From Lachnobacterium bovis DSM 14045 (GTDB lineage: Bacteria > Bacillota > Clostridia > Lachnospirales > Lachnospiraceae), in contig NZ_FNPG01000005.1 in NCBI RefSeq assembly GCF_900107245.1, forward strand, positions 120,473 to 184,472: 64,000 nucleotides of DNA. Direction: 5' to 3'. The notes beneath the pieces were generated by a model that saw only the letters and a program-made list of their open reading frames with translations, searched no databases and was not told where the DNA came from. Position 1 is the first letter of the stretch. Every line of letters starts with the position of its first letter. Shown piece by piece: positions 21,019 through 31,354 of the stretch. Both the position numbers and the translations under genes were made by a program.

Positions 21019-23277
21019 TTATTCTACATTTTTAAGTGCTAATCCTAGTGGTATACGTTTAATATTTCTATATACTATTTGTTCAACAACAAAATAAGCA
21101 CCCATTCCAAGCAATATAACTTGTAAGTAAACCCCAAACGGAACATTCAAAGGCAACCAACCCGACATCATTTTTCTCATCATCGGTTTATAAATCAATA
21201 CAAATGTATAGTACGTAATAGGCAAGCTAATCACAATGCTAAAGAACACCACTAGCCTTGTTGTAGATAAATATAACTTTTTTTGTTCTTTTGCAGTATA
21301 ACCCAAAATCTTTATCATAGAGATCGAATTTGCATTTTTTTCAATTGTTAATTTAGTTAATAAAAATATTATCAGCATAAATGTAACTATGGAAAATACA
21401 TCAACCGCTACATACATTCCACCTAAAGATGTTTTAAGTTGTCTTGTAATCTTTGTTAATTCCGATTTAGTAACTGTTAATAATACGTTCTTTTCATCAA
21501 TATCTTCTATTTTTTTATTTGAAAAATATCCAGTAAAATCAGTTTTTTTCACTCCAAATTTATTACAAAAAGTGGATTCATTTAAAATAACAATTTCATT
21601 TGCCGGATATTTAAAAATTCTTCCAACGACAAATTTATACTTTTTCTTATTATATTTTTCTTTTAATGTAAAAGTATCATTTTTGTTCAAATCGTATTTT
21701 TCTGCAAAAGAATCACTTATTATTACCTCACCTTTTTTAGGTTTCAACTTAAAATACTTTGATTCCTTATCTATTCCCATTACAGAAATATCTTCCTGTT
21801 TAAACTCAGAATTAGGTATATTAGATAAACTTTTTTGATAAAACTTTTCAGCACCTTTTGTTTTAGTTTCCTGTGGTTTAACTAAATACACTTGATATTT
21901 TGCTATCATGTTATCTATTGTTTCTTTTTCGAAATTATTTAACAAAGGCACTAATGCTAAACCAAAAAACAACAAGACATTCGCCAAAAAAATGCCTATA
22001 AATAGTAAAAAATAATTAGGCATATTCTGTAAAAATACTCTAATTTTAAACTTTGTCATAAAGTTCAATTTGTTTAATCTAATAACTCTTTTACTTTTAT
22101 TCTTCGTTAAATTTCTTCTTATAAAGTCAATTGGTGATGTATTTAATCTTCTCTTTAAAACTGTATAATTTATCACTAGCATCAATAACAATGGAATAAT
22201 CGTTGTTTTTACAAAAGCTGTCAAATTAAAAAATGGAACAAATGTTGGCAAGCTATAACTGCCATAATATAAATTAGCACAAATATCTACAAAAAATGTA
22301 TAACCGATAATATTACCAACCAACGCTGAAATCAACGTTATTAGCATTGGCGAGCAAATATAGTGACGAATAATTTCATCTTTTTTATATCCAGATGCTC
22401 TTAATGTACCAATTACATTTGCTTCTTTAATCACTGTACTATCCGCTGTAACTGCAAAAATAAAAGCAATTATTACAATCAAAATGTAAAACAAGGTATC
22501 AATCATTACTCCATCTCTTTCAAAATCTTCACCTGTAAATTTTATTGCTTTATTTAAATATCTAGGCGTAAACTCCTCTAGCTGTCCTTTAAAATACAAT
22601 TTCTTTGCCAAATTATCAGATATCTTTTTTTCTTTTGAATCACCTTTTGGCTCTTTATTATATTTGAAGGCATACTTATATATTTCTCTTGATTTCATTT
22701 TGCTGTATGTACTTTCATTGGTAATTGCAACACCAAATTTGTTTACATCAAACATCATATCTGAATTGTTTTTAAACAACGCACTATAATCAGAAATTGC
22801 GACAAGCCCAGTTATATAATATTCTTTTCCGCTCATCTTTATTGCATCCCCAATTTTATAATTGTTGAGTTTTGCAAACATTCTATCAATAACAATTTCC
22901 CTCTCTTTTTTTGGAAAGGAACCTTTCATCAAGCACTCTCTATTTACCTTATTTCTTTTTTTATAAAAACGAATCTCACAATCTTTTTTATTATCTACTT
23001 TTAAATCCTTATAAAACAATTTATACACTTTAATTTTGTTTTCTTTTTCAATTTCTTTAATAGTTGACATATTCAACTTATTTAAAAACGTAAAATTACC
23101 ATTTTCAATATTGTATTTATCAAAACTACCCTTATAGCTTCTTTTTAAGCTATCATCTGCCACCATATATCCGGATATAAAACCGATTGATATCACCATA
23201 AAAAGGAAAATCGCAATATATTTTCCAAGTTCATTTTTTATATTTCTAGTTATTCTCTTATTTAAAGGATTTTTCAT
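21019..23277 (-). CDS. ABC transporter permease, FtsX/MacB-like
   Basis: 752-residue permease with two FtsX cores. The first membrane helix (about 17-39) is followed by a large extracytoplasmic domain (to about 250), three helices (about 255-385), a further helix near 415, a second outer domain (about 445-620) and three last helices. This topology belongs to exporters or mechanotransmission complexes for peptides, lipids or antibiotics, not importers. It starts ten bases after its ATPase gene. No sensor kinase is adjacent, so the bacitracin-detoxification type (BceAB) is not supported by context. Confidence 0.88.
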   Translation of the reverse strand: MKNPLNKRITRNIKNELGKYIAIFLFMVISIGFISGYMVADDSLKRSYKGSFDKYNIENGNFTFLNKLNMSTIKEIEKENKIKVYKLFYKDLKVDNKKDCEIRFYKKRNKVNRECLMKGSFPKKEREIVIDRMFAKLNNYKIGDAIKMSGKEYYITGLVAISDYSALFKNNSDMMFDVNKFGVAITNESTYSKMKSREIYKYAFKYNKEPKGDSKEKKISDNLAKKLYFKGQLEEFTPRYLNKAIKFTGEDFERDGVMIDTLFYILIVIIAFIFAVTADSTVIKEANVIGTLRASGYKKDEIIRHYICSPMLITLISALVGNIIGYTFFVDICANLYYGSYSLPTFVPFFNLTAFVKTTIIPLLLMLVINYTVLKRRLNTSPIDFIRRNLTKNKSKRVIRLNKLNFMTKFKIRVFLQNMPNYFLLFIGIFLANVLLFFGLALVPLLNNFEKETIDNMIAKYQVYLVKPQETKTKGAEKFYQKSLSNIPNSEFKQEDISVMGIDKESKYFKLKPKKGEVIISDSFAEKYDLNKNDTFTLKEKYNKKKYKFVVGRIFKYPANEIVILNESTFCNKFGVKKTDFTGYFSNKKIEDIDEKNVLLTVTKSELTKITRQLKTSLGGMYVAVDVFSIVTFMLIIFLLTKLTIEKNANSISMIKILGYTAKEQKKLYLSTTRLVVFFSIVISLPITYYTFVLIYKPMMRKMMSGWLPLNVPFGVYLQVILLGMGAYFVVEQIVYRNIKRIPLGLALKNVE

Positions 23278-23287
23278 CTTAATACTC

Positions 23288-23986
23288 CTACCATTCCAAT
23301 TCGTCCGCAGTCACTTTGTTACTATTTAAATAATTCTTTCTAATTTCTCCATCTTTTAATTTAATTATACGATCAGCCATATTTTTTATTGCATCGTTAT
23401 GAGTTACCATAATGATTGTTGTATTATACTTTTTATTAACATCTTCTAACAATTTAAGTATAGCCTTTGATGTTTTATAATCTAGTGCACCTGTTGGTTC
23501 ATCGCATAACAAAATATCTGGATTCTTTATTATAGCTCTACCAATTGCAGTTCTTTGCTGTTGTCCACCTGATAGCTGATTCGGAACTTTGTTTTGATGA
23601 TTTGTTAACCCCAAAACATCTATTAATTCATTAATTTCTAATGGATTTTCACCTAGATACTCCCCAACCTCAATATTTTCTTTCAACGTTAGATTTGGTA
23701 TCAAATTATACATTTGAAAAACATATCCTAGATGTTTTCTTCGATAAATAGTCAACTCTTTTTCTGTCATATTTTTTGTCATATCTCCATTAATTGAAAT
23801 TAATCCACTATCCGCAGAATCAATTCCCCCTATAATGTTTAATAATGTCGATTTTCCAGATCCTGAAGGTCCTAACAGAACACAAACTTCTCCTTTTTCA
23901 ATCGAAAAAGAAATATTTTTTAAAACCTCTAATTTATTGTCACCTTTCCCATAAGTTTTACATAAATCATTTATTTCTAATAACAT
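23288..23986 (-). CDS. ABC transporter ATP-binding protein, LolD/MacB type
   Basis: Walker A GPSGSGKST (about 38-46), the QxxxLIPNLTLKEN loop, signature LSGGQQQRTAIGRA (about 138), Walker B ILLCDEPTGALD and the H-loop VTHND are complete. The 232-residue length and sequence type match ATPases that serve FtsX-like permeases. The ATG at 23986 follows AGGAGG; the TTG two codons earlier lies in the site. Pairs with the permease downstream. Confidence 0.93.
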   Translation of the reverse strand: MLLEINDLCKTYGKGDNKLEVLKNISFSIEKGEVCVLLGPSGSGKSTLLNIIGGIDSADSGLISINGDMTKNMTEKELTIYRRKHLGYVFQMYNLIPNLTLKENIEVGEYLGENPLEINELIDVLGLTNHQNKVPNQLSGGQQQRTAIGRAIIKNPDILLCDEPTGALDYKTSKAILKLLEDVNKKYNTTIIMVTHNDAIKNMADRIIKLKDGEIRKNYLNSNKVTADELEW

Positions 23987-24050
23987 AACCAATCCTCCTA
24001 TATTTTTCTTTAATTAGTTTACACTAACATTTGTTCAAAGTAAAGAAAAA

Positions 24051-24085
24051 ACTTAGAAATACATATAAATACATGTATTCTAAGT
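24051..24085 (-). terminator. Terminator of gltB-gltD
   Basis: ACTTAGAA (24051-24058) and TTCTAAGT (24078-24085) with additional pairing inside, followed on the minus strand by a T-run (24045-24050). It separates gltD from the ABC exporter operon. Confidence 0.75.
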
Positions 24086-24160
24086 TTCATCCTAAAAAAT
24101 AATATAACGTTGATTATTATTTAATATATCAAATTTTACATTTTTTAATCTATAAATATA

Positions 24161-25645
24161 TTATAGATATGAATATCCCATAAGGCTTTTATCTACTTCT
24201 TTTGCTACTTCTCGACCTTCTCTAATAGCCCAAACTACTAAAGACTGACCTCTTCTGTTATCACCAGCAACATAAAGATTAGGTACTTTTGTCTCATAGG
24301 AACCCTCTTTTGTAGCTACATTTCCACGTTCTGTTGTAGAAACTTTGAAATTCTTAACTACATAATCTTCTGTTCCAACGAAACCTGCAGCAATTAAAAC
24401 TAAATCAGCTGGAATTTTCTTTTCAGAGCCATCAACTGTAACCATCTTAAATCGCCCTGTCTTTTCATCCATTTCACGTTTCAATTTAACCAAAGTTACT
24501 GCAGTCAAATTACCTTTTTTATCCTTGTGAAATTCTTTTACAGTAGACTCATATACTCGTGGATCATGTCCAAATACAGCAATTGCTTCTTCCTGGCCGT
24601 AGTCTGTTTTTAAGACTTTTGGCCATTCTGGCCAAGGATTATTAGCTGCACGTTCAACTGGAGGTGCTGGCATCATTTCAACTTGTACAACTGATTTAGC
24701 ACCCTGTCTGATTGCAGTACCAACACAGTCATTTCCTGTATCACCGCCACCGATAACAACAACGTTTTTATCTTTGGCACTTACATAATTTCCATCTGCA
24801 AAATTTGAATCTAATAAACTTTTTGTATTTCTTGATAAGTAATCAACCGCAAAATAGATTCCTTTTGCTTCTCTACCAGGAGCTGTAATATCTCTAGCTT
24901 TTTTAGCTCCACAACACATGATTACTCTATCATATGATTTTAATAAATCTTTGATATTAACATCAACACCAACATTAACACCTGTTTTAAATTCAACGCC
25001 TTCTTCTTTCATTACATTGATTTTACGATCAATAACCTGTTTTTCCAACTTCATGTTAGGAATTCCGTACATTAAAAGACCGCCTAATCTGTCATCTCTT
25101 TCGAAAACTGTAACATTGTGTCCACGTTGATTTAATTGGTCAGCTGCAGCAAGTCCAGAAGGACCTGAACCTATTACTGCAACTTTCTTTCCACTTCTTA
25201 CTTTTGGAGGTTTTGCACAAGCATATCCTTCTTCATAAGCAGTTTCAATAATTCCATGCTCATTATCTCTTACTGTTACAGACTCACCCCAGTGACCACA
25301 TGTACATGCTTTTTCACAAAGAGCTGGACAAACTCTAGATGTAAACTCTGGAAAATTGTTTGTCTTTTTTAATCTATTATATGCCTGTAACCAATTACCT
25401 GTATATACAAGATCGTTAAACTCTGGTACAAGGTTATTTAAAGGACATCCTGATGTCATTCCTCCAATTGTCATACCTGATTGGCAAAATGGAACACCAC
25501 ATGCCATACATCTTGCACCTTGCTTTCTTTGTTCTTCTTTAGAGAGAAAAGTATGAAACTCGTTAAAATTTTTAATTCTTTCTTTTGGTGCAATCTCTCC
25601 TGCACACTCTCTTTCGTATTCTAAAAATCCTGTAGCTTTGCCCAT
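24161..25645 (-). CDS. gltD: Glutamate synthase (NADPH), small subunit
   Basis: GltD passes electrons from NAD(P)H through FAD and Fe-S clusters to GltB. The N-terminal domain has the cysteine clusters CMACGVPFC and CPALCEKACTCG. The FAD-binding GSGPSGLAAAD (about 157) and NAD(P)-binding GGGDTGNDC (about 295) motifs follow. Length 494 is normal. Directly downstream of gltB (14 bases), with GGAGGG before the ATG. Confidence 0.96.
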   Translation of the reverse strand: MGKATGFLEYERECAGEIAPKERIKNFNEFHTFLSKEEQRKQGARCMACGVPFCQSGMTIGGMTSGCPLNNLVPEFNDLVYTGNWLQAYNRLKKTNNFPEFTSRVCPALCEKACTCGHWGESVTVRDNEHGIIETAYEEGYACAKPPKVRSGKKVAVIGSGPSGLAAADQLNQRGHNVTVFERDDRLGGLLMYGIPNMKLEKQVIDRKINVMKEEGVEFKTGVNVGVDVNIKDLLKSYDRVIMCCGAKKARDITAPGREAKGIYFAVDYLSRNTKSLLDSNFADGNYVSAKDKNVVVIGGGDTGNDCVGTAIRQGAKSVVQVEMMPAPPVERAANNPWPEWPKVLKTDYGQEEAIAVFGHDPRVYESTVKEFHKDKKGNLTAVTLVKLKREMDEKTGRFKMVTVDGSEKKIPADLVLIAAGFVGTEDYVVKNFKVSTTERGNVATKEGSYETKVPNLYVAGDNRRGQSLVVWAIREGREVAKEVDKSLMGYSYL

Positions 25646-25659
25646 TTTCTTTTCCCTCC

Positions 25660-28600
25660 TTAACCTTTGATACTTGCATAAAATGCTTCAATTTGTGCTT
25701 GCTGTGGATTCAATCCTTTTTCTTCCATTTTTACAATGGCTGTTTGCATCTTATGGTAATCATAAGGTACAACTTTCTTGAATTTAGGCAAATATTCTCT
25801 AAAATTATCTAAGATTTTCTTACCTTTCTTTGAATTTGTAAGTGTAACATGTTCTTCTATCATCTGTTTTAATTCGATAACATCGTATTTATTTGTTACT
25901 TCTTCAGTAAATACCATAGATTTATTTGTTCTAATATACAAATCATTATCTTCATCTAAAACATAAACAATACCACCTGACATACCAGCAGCAAAATTCT
26001 TTCCAGTTTTACCTAAAACTGCAACTCTACCACCTGTCATGTATTCACATCCGTGATCACCAACGCCTTCAACAACAGCTGTTGCACCTGAGTTTCTAAC
26101 TGCGAAACGTTCTCCGGCAACACCACTGATGAATGCTTTACCACTTGTTGCACCATAAAGTGCTACGTTACCAATGATAATGTTTTCATCTGCTTCAAAT
26201 TTGCTTCCAGCTGGTGGATAAACTACTAATTTTCCACCTGATAAACCTTTACCAAAGTAATCATTTGAATCACCAATCAATTCAAGTGTTAATCCCTTAG
26301 GAATAAATGCACCAAAACTTTGTCCACCTGAGCCATTACATTTGATTACATATGAATCATCTTCTAATGTATCATCATATAATTTTGTAATATGTGAACC
26401 GAAGATAGTTCCAAGAGATCTATCTGTATTTGTAACTTCAATAGATAATTCTCTCTTTTGCTTATTCTTTAATGCATCCTCTAATTGTTTTAAAATAACA
26501 GTCTTATCTTTTCTCTTTTCTAATTCAAAATCATAAACATGTTTTGGATCAAAGACAACTGTTTCTCCTGGTTTTCCATAAGGATTGTTTAAGATATTAC
26601 TTAAATCAATTAATTTAGCATTTTCTGATAAGTCATCTCGAACTTTAAGTAAATCACCTCTACCTACAAGCTCATCAACAGTTCTACAACCTAATTTAGC
26701 CATATATTCACGTAACTCTTCAGCCATGAATCTCATAAAGTTTTCAACATACTCAGGTTTTCCTGCAAAACGTTTTCTTAATTCAGGATTTTGAGTTGCA
26801 ATACCTGCTGGACAAGTATCTAAGTTACAAACTCTCATCATTACACAACCTAATGAAACTAATGGTGCTGTTGCAAAACCAAATTCTTCAGCTCCTAAAC
26901 AAGCTGCTACTGCAACATCTTTACCACTCATTAACTTACCATCTGTTTCGATTCTGACTTTATTACGTAATCCGTTCATAATAAGTGTCTGATGTGCTTC
27001 TGCTAATCCAAGCTCCCATGGAAGACCTGCATTGTGAATAGAACTACTTGGAGCAGCTCCTGTACCACCATCATAACCTGAAATTAATACTACCTGTGCA
27101 CCAGCCTTTGCTACACCAGCTGCGATTGTACCAACACCAGCTTCTGATACTAATTTAACAGAAATTCTTGCATCTTCATTTGCATTCTTTAAATCAAAGA
27201 TTAATTGCTCTAAATCTTCAATAGAATAAATATCATGATGTGGTGGTGGTGAAATAAGTGCTACACCAGGAGTTGATAGTCTAGTTTTAGCAATCCAAGG
27301 ATATACTTTTTTACCTGGAAGATGTCCACCTTCACCTGGTTTTGCTCCCTGTGCCATCTTAATCTGAATTTCTTTAGCAGATGTAAGATATCTACTTGTA
27401 ACACCGAAACGACCTGATGCTACCTGCTTAATTGCAGAACAACGATTCTTTCCATCTTTGCCGATTGTTAATCTATCTTTATCTTCTCCACCTTCACCAC
27501 TGTTAGATTTACCATGTAATCTATTCATAGCGATAGCTAATGTTTCATGTGCTTCTTTTGAAATTGAACCATATGACATAGCACCTGTTTTAAATCTTGT
27601 AACGATACTATCTACACTTTCAACTTCTTTAAGAGGTACACCCTTGCTTGGATAATTAAAGTCCATTAATCCTCTTAAGTTAGTATGTGCACCTTCTTTG
27701 TTTACTAAATTGGTGTACTCTTTGAATAATTTATAATCACCCTTCCATGTTGCCTGTTGAAGCATGTGAATTGTAGCAGGGTTATACAAATGTGAGTCAG
27801 CTCCACTTCTCATTTTATGACGACCCATTGAATCTAATGTCAAATCTGTACCTAATCCCAATGGATCATATGCCTCTGAATGAAGTTCGTTTACTACGTT
27901 TTCGATATCTTTAATCTTGATACCCCCTACACGACTAACAGTTCCTGTGAAGTATTTATCAATAACGCTCTTATCGATTCCGATAGCTTCAAAAATCTTA
28001 GAACCCATGTAAGATTGGATTGTTGAAATACCCATTTTAGCAGCAATTTTTACAATACCTGTTACTATTGCATTATTGTAATCATGTACAGCTGCATAAT
28101 AGTCTTTGTCTAACATGTTTTCTTCAACTAACTGTTTTACTGTATCCTGTGCAAGATATGGGTTAATAGCTGTTGCACCATATCCTAATAATGTAGCAAA
28201 GTGATGTACTTCTCTTGGCTCACCTGATTCAAGAATCATAGAAAGTGAAGTTCTCTTCTTTGTATTTACTAAATACTGCTGAAGAGCTGATACAGCTAAT
28301 AATGATGGAATTGCAACATGATTTTCATCCACGCCTCTATCAGATAAGATAATAATGTTAGCTCCGTCTTTAAATGCTCTATCTGCTTCTACAAATAATC
28401 TTTCTACAGCTTTTTCTAAGCTTGTATTTTTATAGTAAATGATTGGAATAGTTTCTACTTTGAAACCTTCAATCTTCATTGTTCTAAGTTTCATCAAATC
28501 TGTATTTGTTAAAATTGGATTTTCAATTTTAATAACTCTACAGTTTTCTGGTTTCTGCTGTAAAATATTGCCAGCTTCACCTACATATACAGATGTTGAT

Positions 28601-30213
28601 GTAACTATTTTTTCTCTAATCGAATCAATAGGTGGGTTTGTTACCTGCGCAAATAATTGTTTAAAGTAGTTAAACAATGGTTCTCTATTGCCTGATAATG
28701 CTGCAAGCGGAGTATCTGTACCCATTGCTGCAGTTCCTTCGCCTCCGTTTTTAGCCATTGGTAAAATAGCTTCCTTAAGAGATTCATAAGTATAACCAAA
28801 TGCTTTTTGCATTCTTTGTCTTTCTTCTTTTTCATAAGTTTTAACACGTTCATTTGGAATCTTAATATCTTTAAGATTATATAAATTTCTATCTAACCAT
28901 TCACCATATGGTTTAGCATTAGCATATTTTTCTTTTAGTTCATCATCTGTAATGATTCTTCCTTGAACAGTATCGACTAAAAGCATTTTTCCTGGTTTTA
29001 ATCTATCTTTTAATACAACTTTTGTTGAATCAACTGGTAAAACACCAACTTCAGATGAAAGGATTAAATAATCATCATCTGTAATATAATAACGTGATGG
29101 TCTTAATCCGTTTCTATCCAAAACAGCACCCATAATATCACCATCTGTAAATAAGATTGACGCTGGTCCATCCCATGGCTCCATCATTGTTGCATAATAC
29201 TGATAGAAATCTTTCTTTTTCTGAGACATTAATCTATCATTTGCCCATGGTTCTGGAATCATAATCATAACAGCAAGAGGTAATTCCATTCCACTCATTA
29301 CTAAGAATTCTAATGTATTATCTAACATAGCAGAATCAGATCCTTCGCGATTAACAACTGGAAGAACCTTCTGGAATTCACCTTTTAATAAGTCTGTTTC
29401 CATTGTTTCTTCACGCGCAGACATCTTATCAGCGTTACCTTTAATTGTGTTAATCTCACCATTATGAACTATGAATTTATTTGGATGAGCTCTTTCCCAA
29501 CTTGGATTAGTATTAGTAGAGAAACGAGAATGTACAGTTGCAATAGCTGATTCATAATCAACATCCTGTAAATCTTTGAAGAACTCTCTTAATTGTTCTA
29601 CTAAAAACATACCTTTATATACGATAGTTCTACTTGATAAAGAAGCTACATATGTATCATCATTTGATTGTTCAAAAACTCTTCTTGCGATGTATAACTT
29701 TCTATCAAAATCTATTCCCTTTTCAACATTGCTTGGTTTTTTTACAAAAGCTTGTGTAATATGAGGCATGCAATCATATGCTTTTTTACCAATTTTATTT
29801 GAATCAATAGGAACTTCACGCCATCCCAAGAATTCCATTCCTTCTTTTTCAATAATAACCTCAAACATCTTTTTAGCCTGAATTCTCTTGAATTCATTCT
29901 GTGGGAAAAAGAACATACCTACACCGTATTCTCTTTCATTTCCAATTTCGATGCCTAATTCTTTAGTTACTTTTGAGAAAAACTTATGTGAAATCTGTAG
30001 TAATATTCCTACACCATCTCCTGTTTTTCCGTCAGCATCTTTACCTGCTCTATGTTTTAAGTTTTCAACGATTTTAAGTGCGTTGGTAACAGTACCATGT
30101 GTCTTGATACCTTTAATGTTAACTACAGCACCAATACCACAGTTATCATGTTCAAAACTTGGATCGTACAAACCTTCCGCTACTCTATTACTTTCACTTA
30201 AATGTTCATTCAT
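25660..30213 (-). CDS. gltB: Glutamate synthase (NADPH/ferredoxin), large subunit
   Basis: GltB moves the amide group of glutamine to 2-oxoglutarate. The N-terminal glutaminase has its nucleophile in DNCGIGAVV (Cys25), so a short propeptide must be removed. The FMN/synthase domain carries the [3Fe-4S] ligands in CVMMRVCNLDTCPAG, and the C-terminal GXGXG beta-helix domain ends the protein. With the ATG at 30213 (behind AGAGG) it is 1517 residues; the longer frame to 30261 lacks a better site. A GlnR/TnrA-type box lies upstream. Confidence 0.97.
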   Translation of the reverse strand: MNEHLSESNRVAEGLYDPSFEHDNCGIGAVVNIKGIKTHGTVTNALKIVENLKHRAGKDADGKTGDGVGILLQISHKFFSKVTKELGIEIGNEREYGVGMFFFPQNEFKRIQAKKMFEVIIEKEGMEFLGWREVPIDSNKIGKKAYDCMPHITQAFVKKPSNVEKGIDFDRKLYIARRVFEQSNDDTYVASLSSRTIVYKGMFLVEQLREFFKDLQDVDYESAIATVHSRFSTNTNPSWERAHPNKFIVHNGEINTIKGNADKMSAREETMETDLLKGEFQKVLPVVNREGSDSAMLDNTLEFLVMSGMELPLAVMIMIPEPWANDRLMSQKKKDFYQYYATMMEPWDGPASILFTDGDIMGAVLDRNGLRPSRYYITDDDYLILSSEVGVLPVDSTKVVLKDRLKPGKMLLVDTVQGRIITDDELKEKYANAKPYGEWLDRNLYNLKDIKIPNERVKTYEKEERQRMQKAFGYTYESLKEAILPMAKNGGEGTAAMGTDTPLAALSGNREPLFNYFKQLFAQVTNPPIDSIREKIVTSTSVYVGEAGNILQQKPENCRVIKIENPILTNTDLMKLRTMKIEGFKVETIPIIYYKNTSLEKAVERLFVEADRAFKDGANIIILSDRGVDENHVAIPSLLAVSALQQYLVNTKKRTSLSMILESGEPREVHHFATLLGYGATAINPYLAQDTVKQLVEENMLDKDYYAAVHDYNNAIVTGIVKIAAKMGISTIQSYMGSKIFEAIGIDKSVIDKYFTGTVSRVGGIKIKDIENVVNELHSEAYDPLGLGTDLTLDSMGRHKMRSGADSHLYNPATIHMLQQATWKGDYKLFKEYTNLVNKEGAHTNLRGLMDFNYPSKGVPLKEVESVDSIVTRFKTGAMSYGSISKEAHETLAIAMNRLHGKSNSGEGGEDKDRLTIGKDGKNRCSAIKQVASGRFGVTSRYLTSAKEIQIKMAQGAKPGEGGHLPGKKVYPWIAKTRLSTPGVALISPPPHHDIYSIEDLEQLIFDLKNANEDARISVKLVSEAGVGTIAAGVAKAGAQVVLISGYDGGTGAAPSSSIHNAGLPWELGLAEAHQTLIMNGLRNKVRIETDGKLMSGKDVAVAACLGAEEFGFATAPLVSLGCVMMRVCNLDTCPAGIATQNPELRKRFAGKPEYVENFMRFMAEELREYMAKLGCRTVDELVGRGDLLKVRDDLSENAKLIDLSNILNNPYGKPGETVVFDPKHVYDFELEKRKDKTVILKQLEDALKNKQKRELSIEVTNTDRSLGTIFGSHITKLYDDTLEDDSYVIKCNGSGGQSFGAFIPKGLTLELIGDSNDYFGKGLSGGKLVVYPPAGSKFEADENIIIGNVALYGATSGKAFISGVAGERFAVRNSGATAVVEGVGDHGCEYMTGGRVAVLGKTGKNFAAGMSGGIVYVLDEDNDLYIRTNKSMVFTEEVTNKYDVIELKQMIEEHVTLTNSKKGKKILDNFREYLPKFKKVVPYDYHKMQTAIVKMEEKGLNPQQAQIEAFYASIKG

Positions 30214-30319
30214 AGCTTTATCCTCTCTTTTAGTGCATTTGATTCTCGTTGTATTTATCATTGAACCTATTCGTACAATAATATTTTACTACGTTAAATT
30301 CATGAATTTTTCTTTTATA

Positions 30320-30348
30320 ATAATACAACGTTTTTGCAGTTCTGTAAA
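30320..30348 (-). promoter_or_regulatory. gltB promoter
   Basis: TTTACA (30343-30348) and TATTAT (30320-30325) with a 17-base spacer, giving a leader of about 100 bases. The remaining 30386-30495 is T-rich on the plus strand and holds no gene that I can support. Confidence 0.6.
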
Positions 30349-30367
30349 TAGCCTTTTTGATCCATAT

Positions 30368-30384
30368 TGTCAGATTATTTGACA
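30368..30384. promoter_or_regulatory. GlnR/TnrA-type box upstream of gltB
   Basis: TGTCA, seven bases, TGACA: an exact fit to TGTNA-N7-TNACA, the nitrogen-regulator site of Gram-positives. Its centre is about 60 bases upstream of the predicted start and 20 bases before the -35 box. It suggests that glutamate synthase is controlled by nitrogen supply. Confidence 0.65.
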
Positions 30385-30495
30385 GCTTTTATTTTGCCTC
30401 TATATTGTGTCTTAATTGTATATTATTTTCTCGTTTTTTTGTTTGCACGCACACAATTTTCAAGGAAGTTTTTGAAAGTTTTTTTTTATTTTCAC

Positions 30496-30533
30496 AAAAA
30501 AACAGACACTATAAAAAAGTTGTGCCTGTTTTT
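30496..30533 (-). terminator. Terminator of the DUF1858-hemerythrin operon
   Basis: AAAAAAACAGACAC (30496-30509) and GTGCCTGTTTTT (30522-30533) form a stem with a T-run on the minus strand. It is 200 bases after the hemerythrin stop; the intervening 30534-30739 contains only AT-rich sequence. Confidence 0.65.
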
Positions 30534-30739
30534 CATACAATAATGTTATATCTAGGAAGAGTATTTCTTTGTTTTTTTGTTATGTTATGTGATCTTATAA
30601 TTTTATTTTATAACTATCATCTATAATTGTTATAAAAAATTTGTATACAATAAATTGTTAGTTCTGGTTTTTCTTTTTTATCTATATTAAGTATTATATT
30701 CTACAATAAATCCTTTATTAAATCTATAATTCCATCACC

Positions 30740-31294
30740 TTATAAGATTTTTTCTGATACACCTTTTAGCCAACTTAAATATCTCTCTTGAACCTTATTC
30801 TTAGATGCTTCTTTTTCAAAAATCTCTGTTTCTTTATTAACTAATTCCTTATCCTCTTCAGAGAACGACCTTTCAGCAAATGTATATACAACTGCGTTTT
30901 CCTTATCTATATGTCTCTTTAATAAATCGGCATAACCAGTTGCATGACAAATTAATTGAATCTTAACTTCTGATGACTTATCTGTCTCATACAAATCAAT
31001 CGCTTCTAACAACTTAGTCATATGATAACGTCCTAAATCATGTTCAACTAACATCCCATTTTTTATTAACTTACTAGCAACAGGCCCTAACTTTTCCATT
31101 ACTCTAAAAAGGATTTTCTCTTCTTTTCCATGGTGTTGCTTATCAGAATAGTTTTTACCAAACTCAACACATTGTTTTAATAATTCTATATTCAGTTCTT
31201 CTCCCTCTAGTAATCGCACTGACAACTTTTTAAGAACTTCCGTAAACTGTATAATATTCTCATGTTCTTTTATCAACAATTCAATACCGTACAT
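30740..31294 (-). CDS. Hemerythrin-domain protein
   Basis: A four-helix hemerythrin fold with likely di-iron ligands in order: IKEHENI (near 11), QHHGKEEK (near 54), VEHDLGRYH (near 83), CHATGY and RHIDKENAV (near 125). Such domains sense or carry oxygen or NO, or donate iron for Fe-S repair as in RIC/ScdA. The 184-residue length is a single-domain form with a charged C-terminal extension. Last gene of a probable three-gene operon. Confidence 0.85.
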   Translation of the reverse strand: MYGIELLIKEHENIIQFTEVLKKLSVRLLEGEELNIELLKQCVEFGKNYSDKQHHGKEEKILFRVMEKLGPVASKLIKNGMLVEHDLGRYHMTKLLEAIDLYETDKSSEVKIQLICHATGYADLLKRHIDKENAVVYTFAERSFSEEDKELVNKETEIFEKEASKNKVQERYLSWLKGVSEKIL

Positions 31295-31354
31295 ATTGTT
31301 ACTCCTTATTGTTTTATTATTGTTTTCATTATTTTTTATTATTCTTTTGTTGTA

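Noticed and set aside
30357..30626. 89-residue plus-strand ORF in the gltB-hemerythrin gap
   Set aside because: Very Phe/Leu-rich from T-runs, spans a terminator, no ribosome site.
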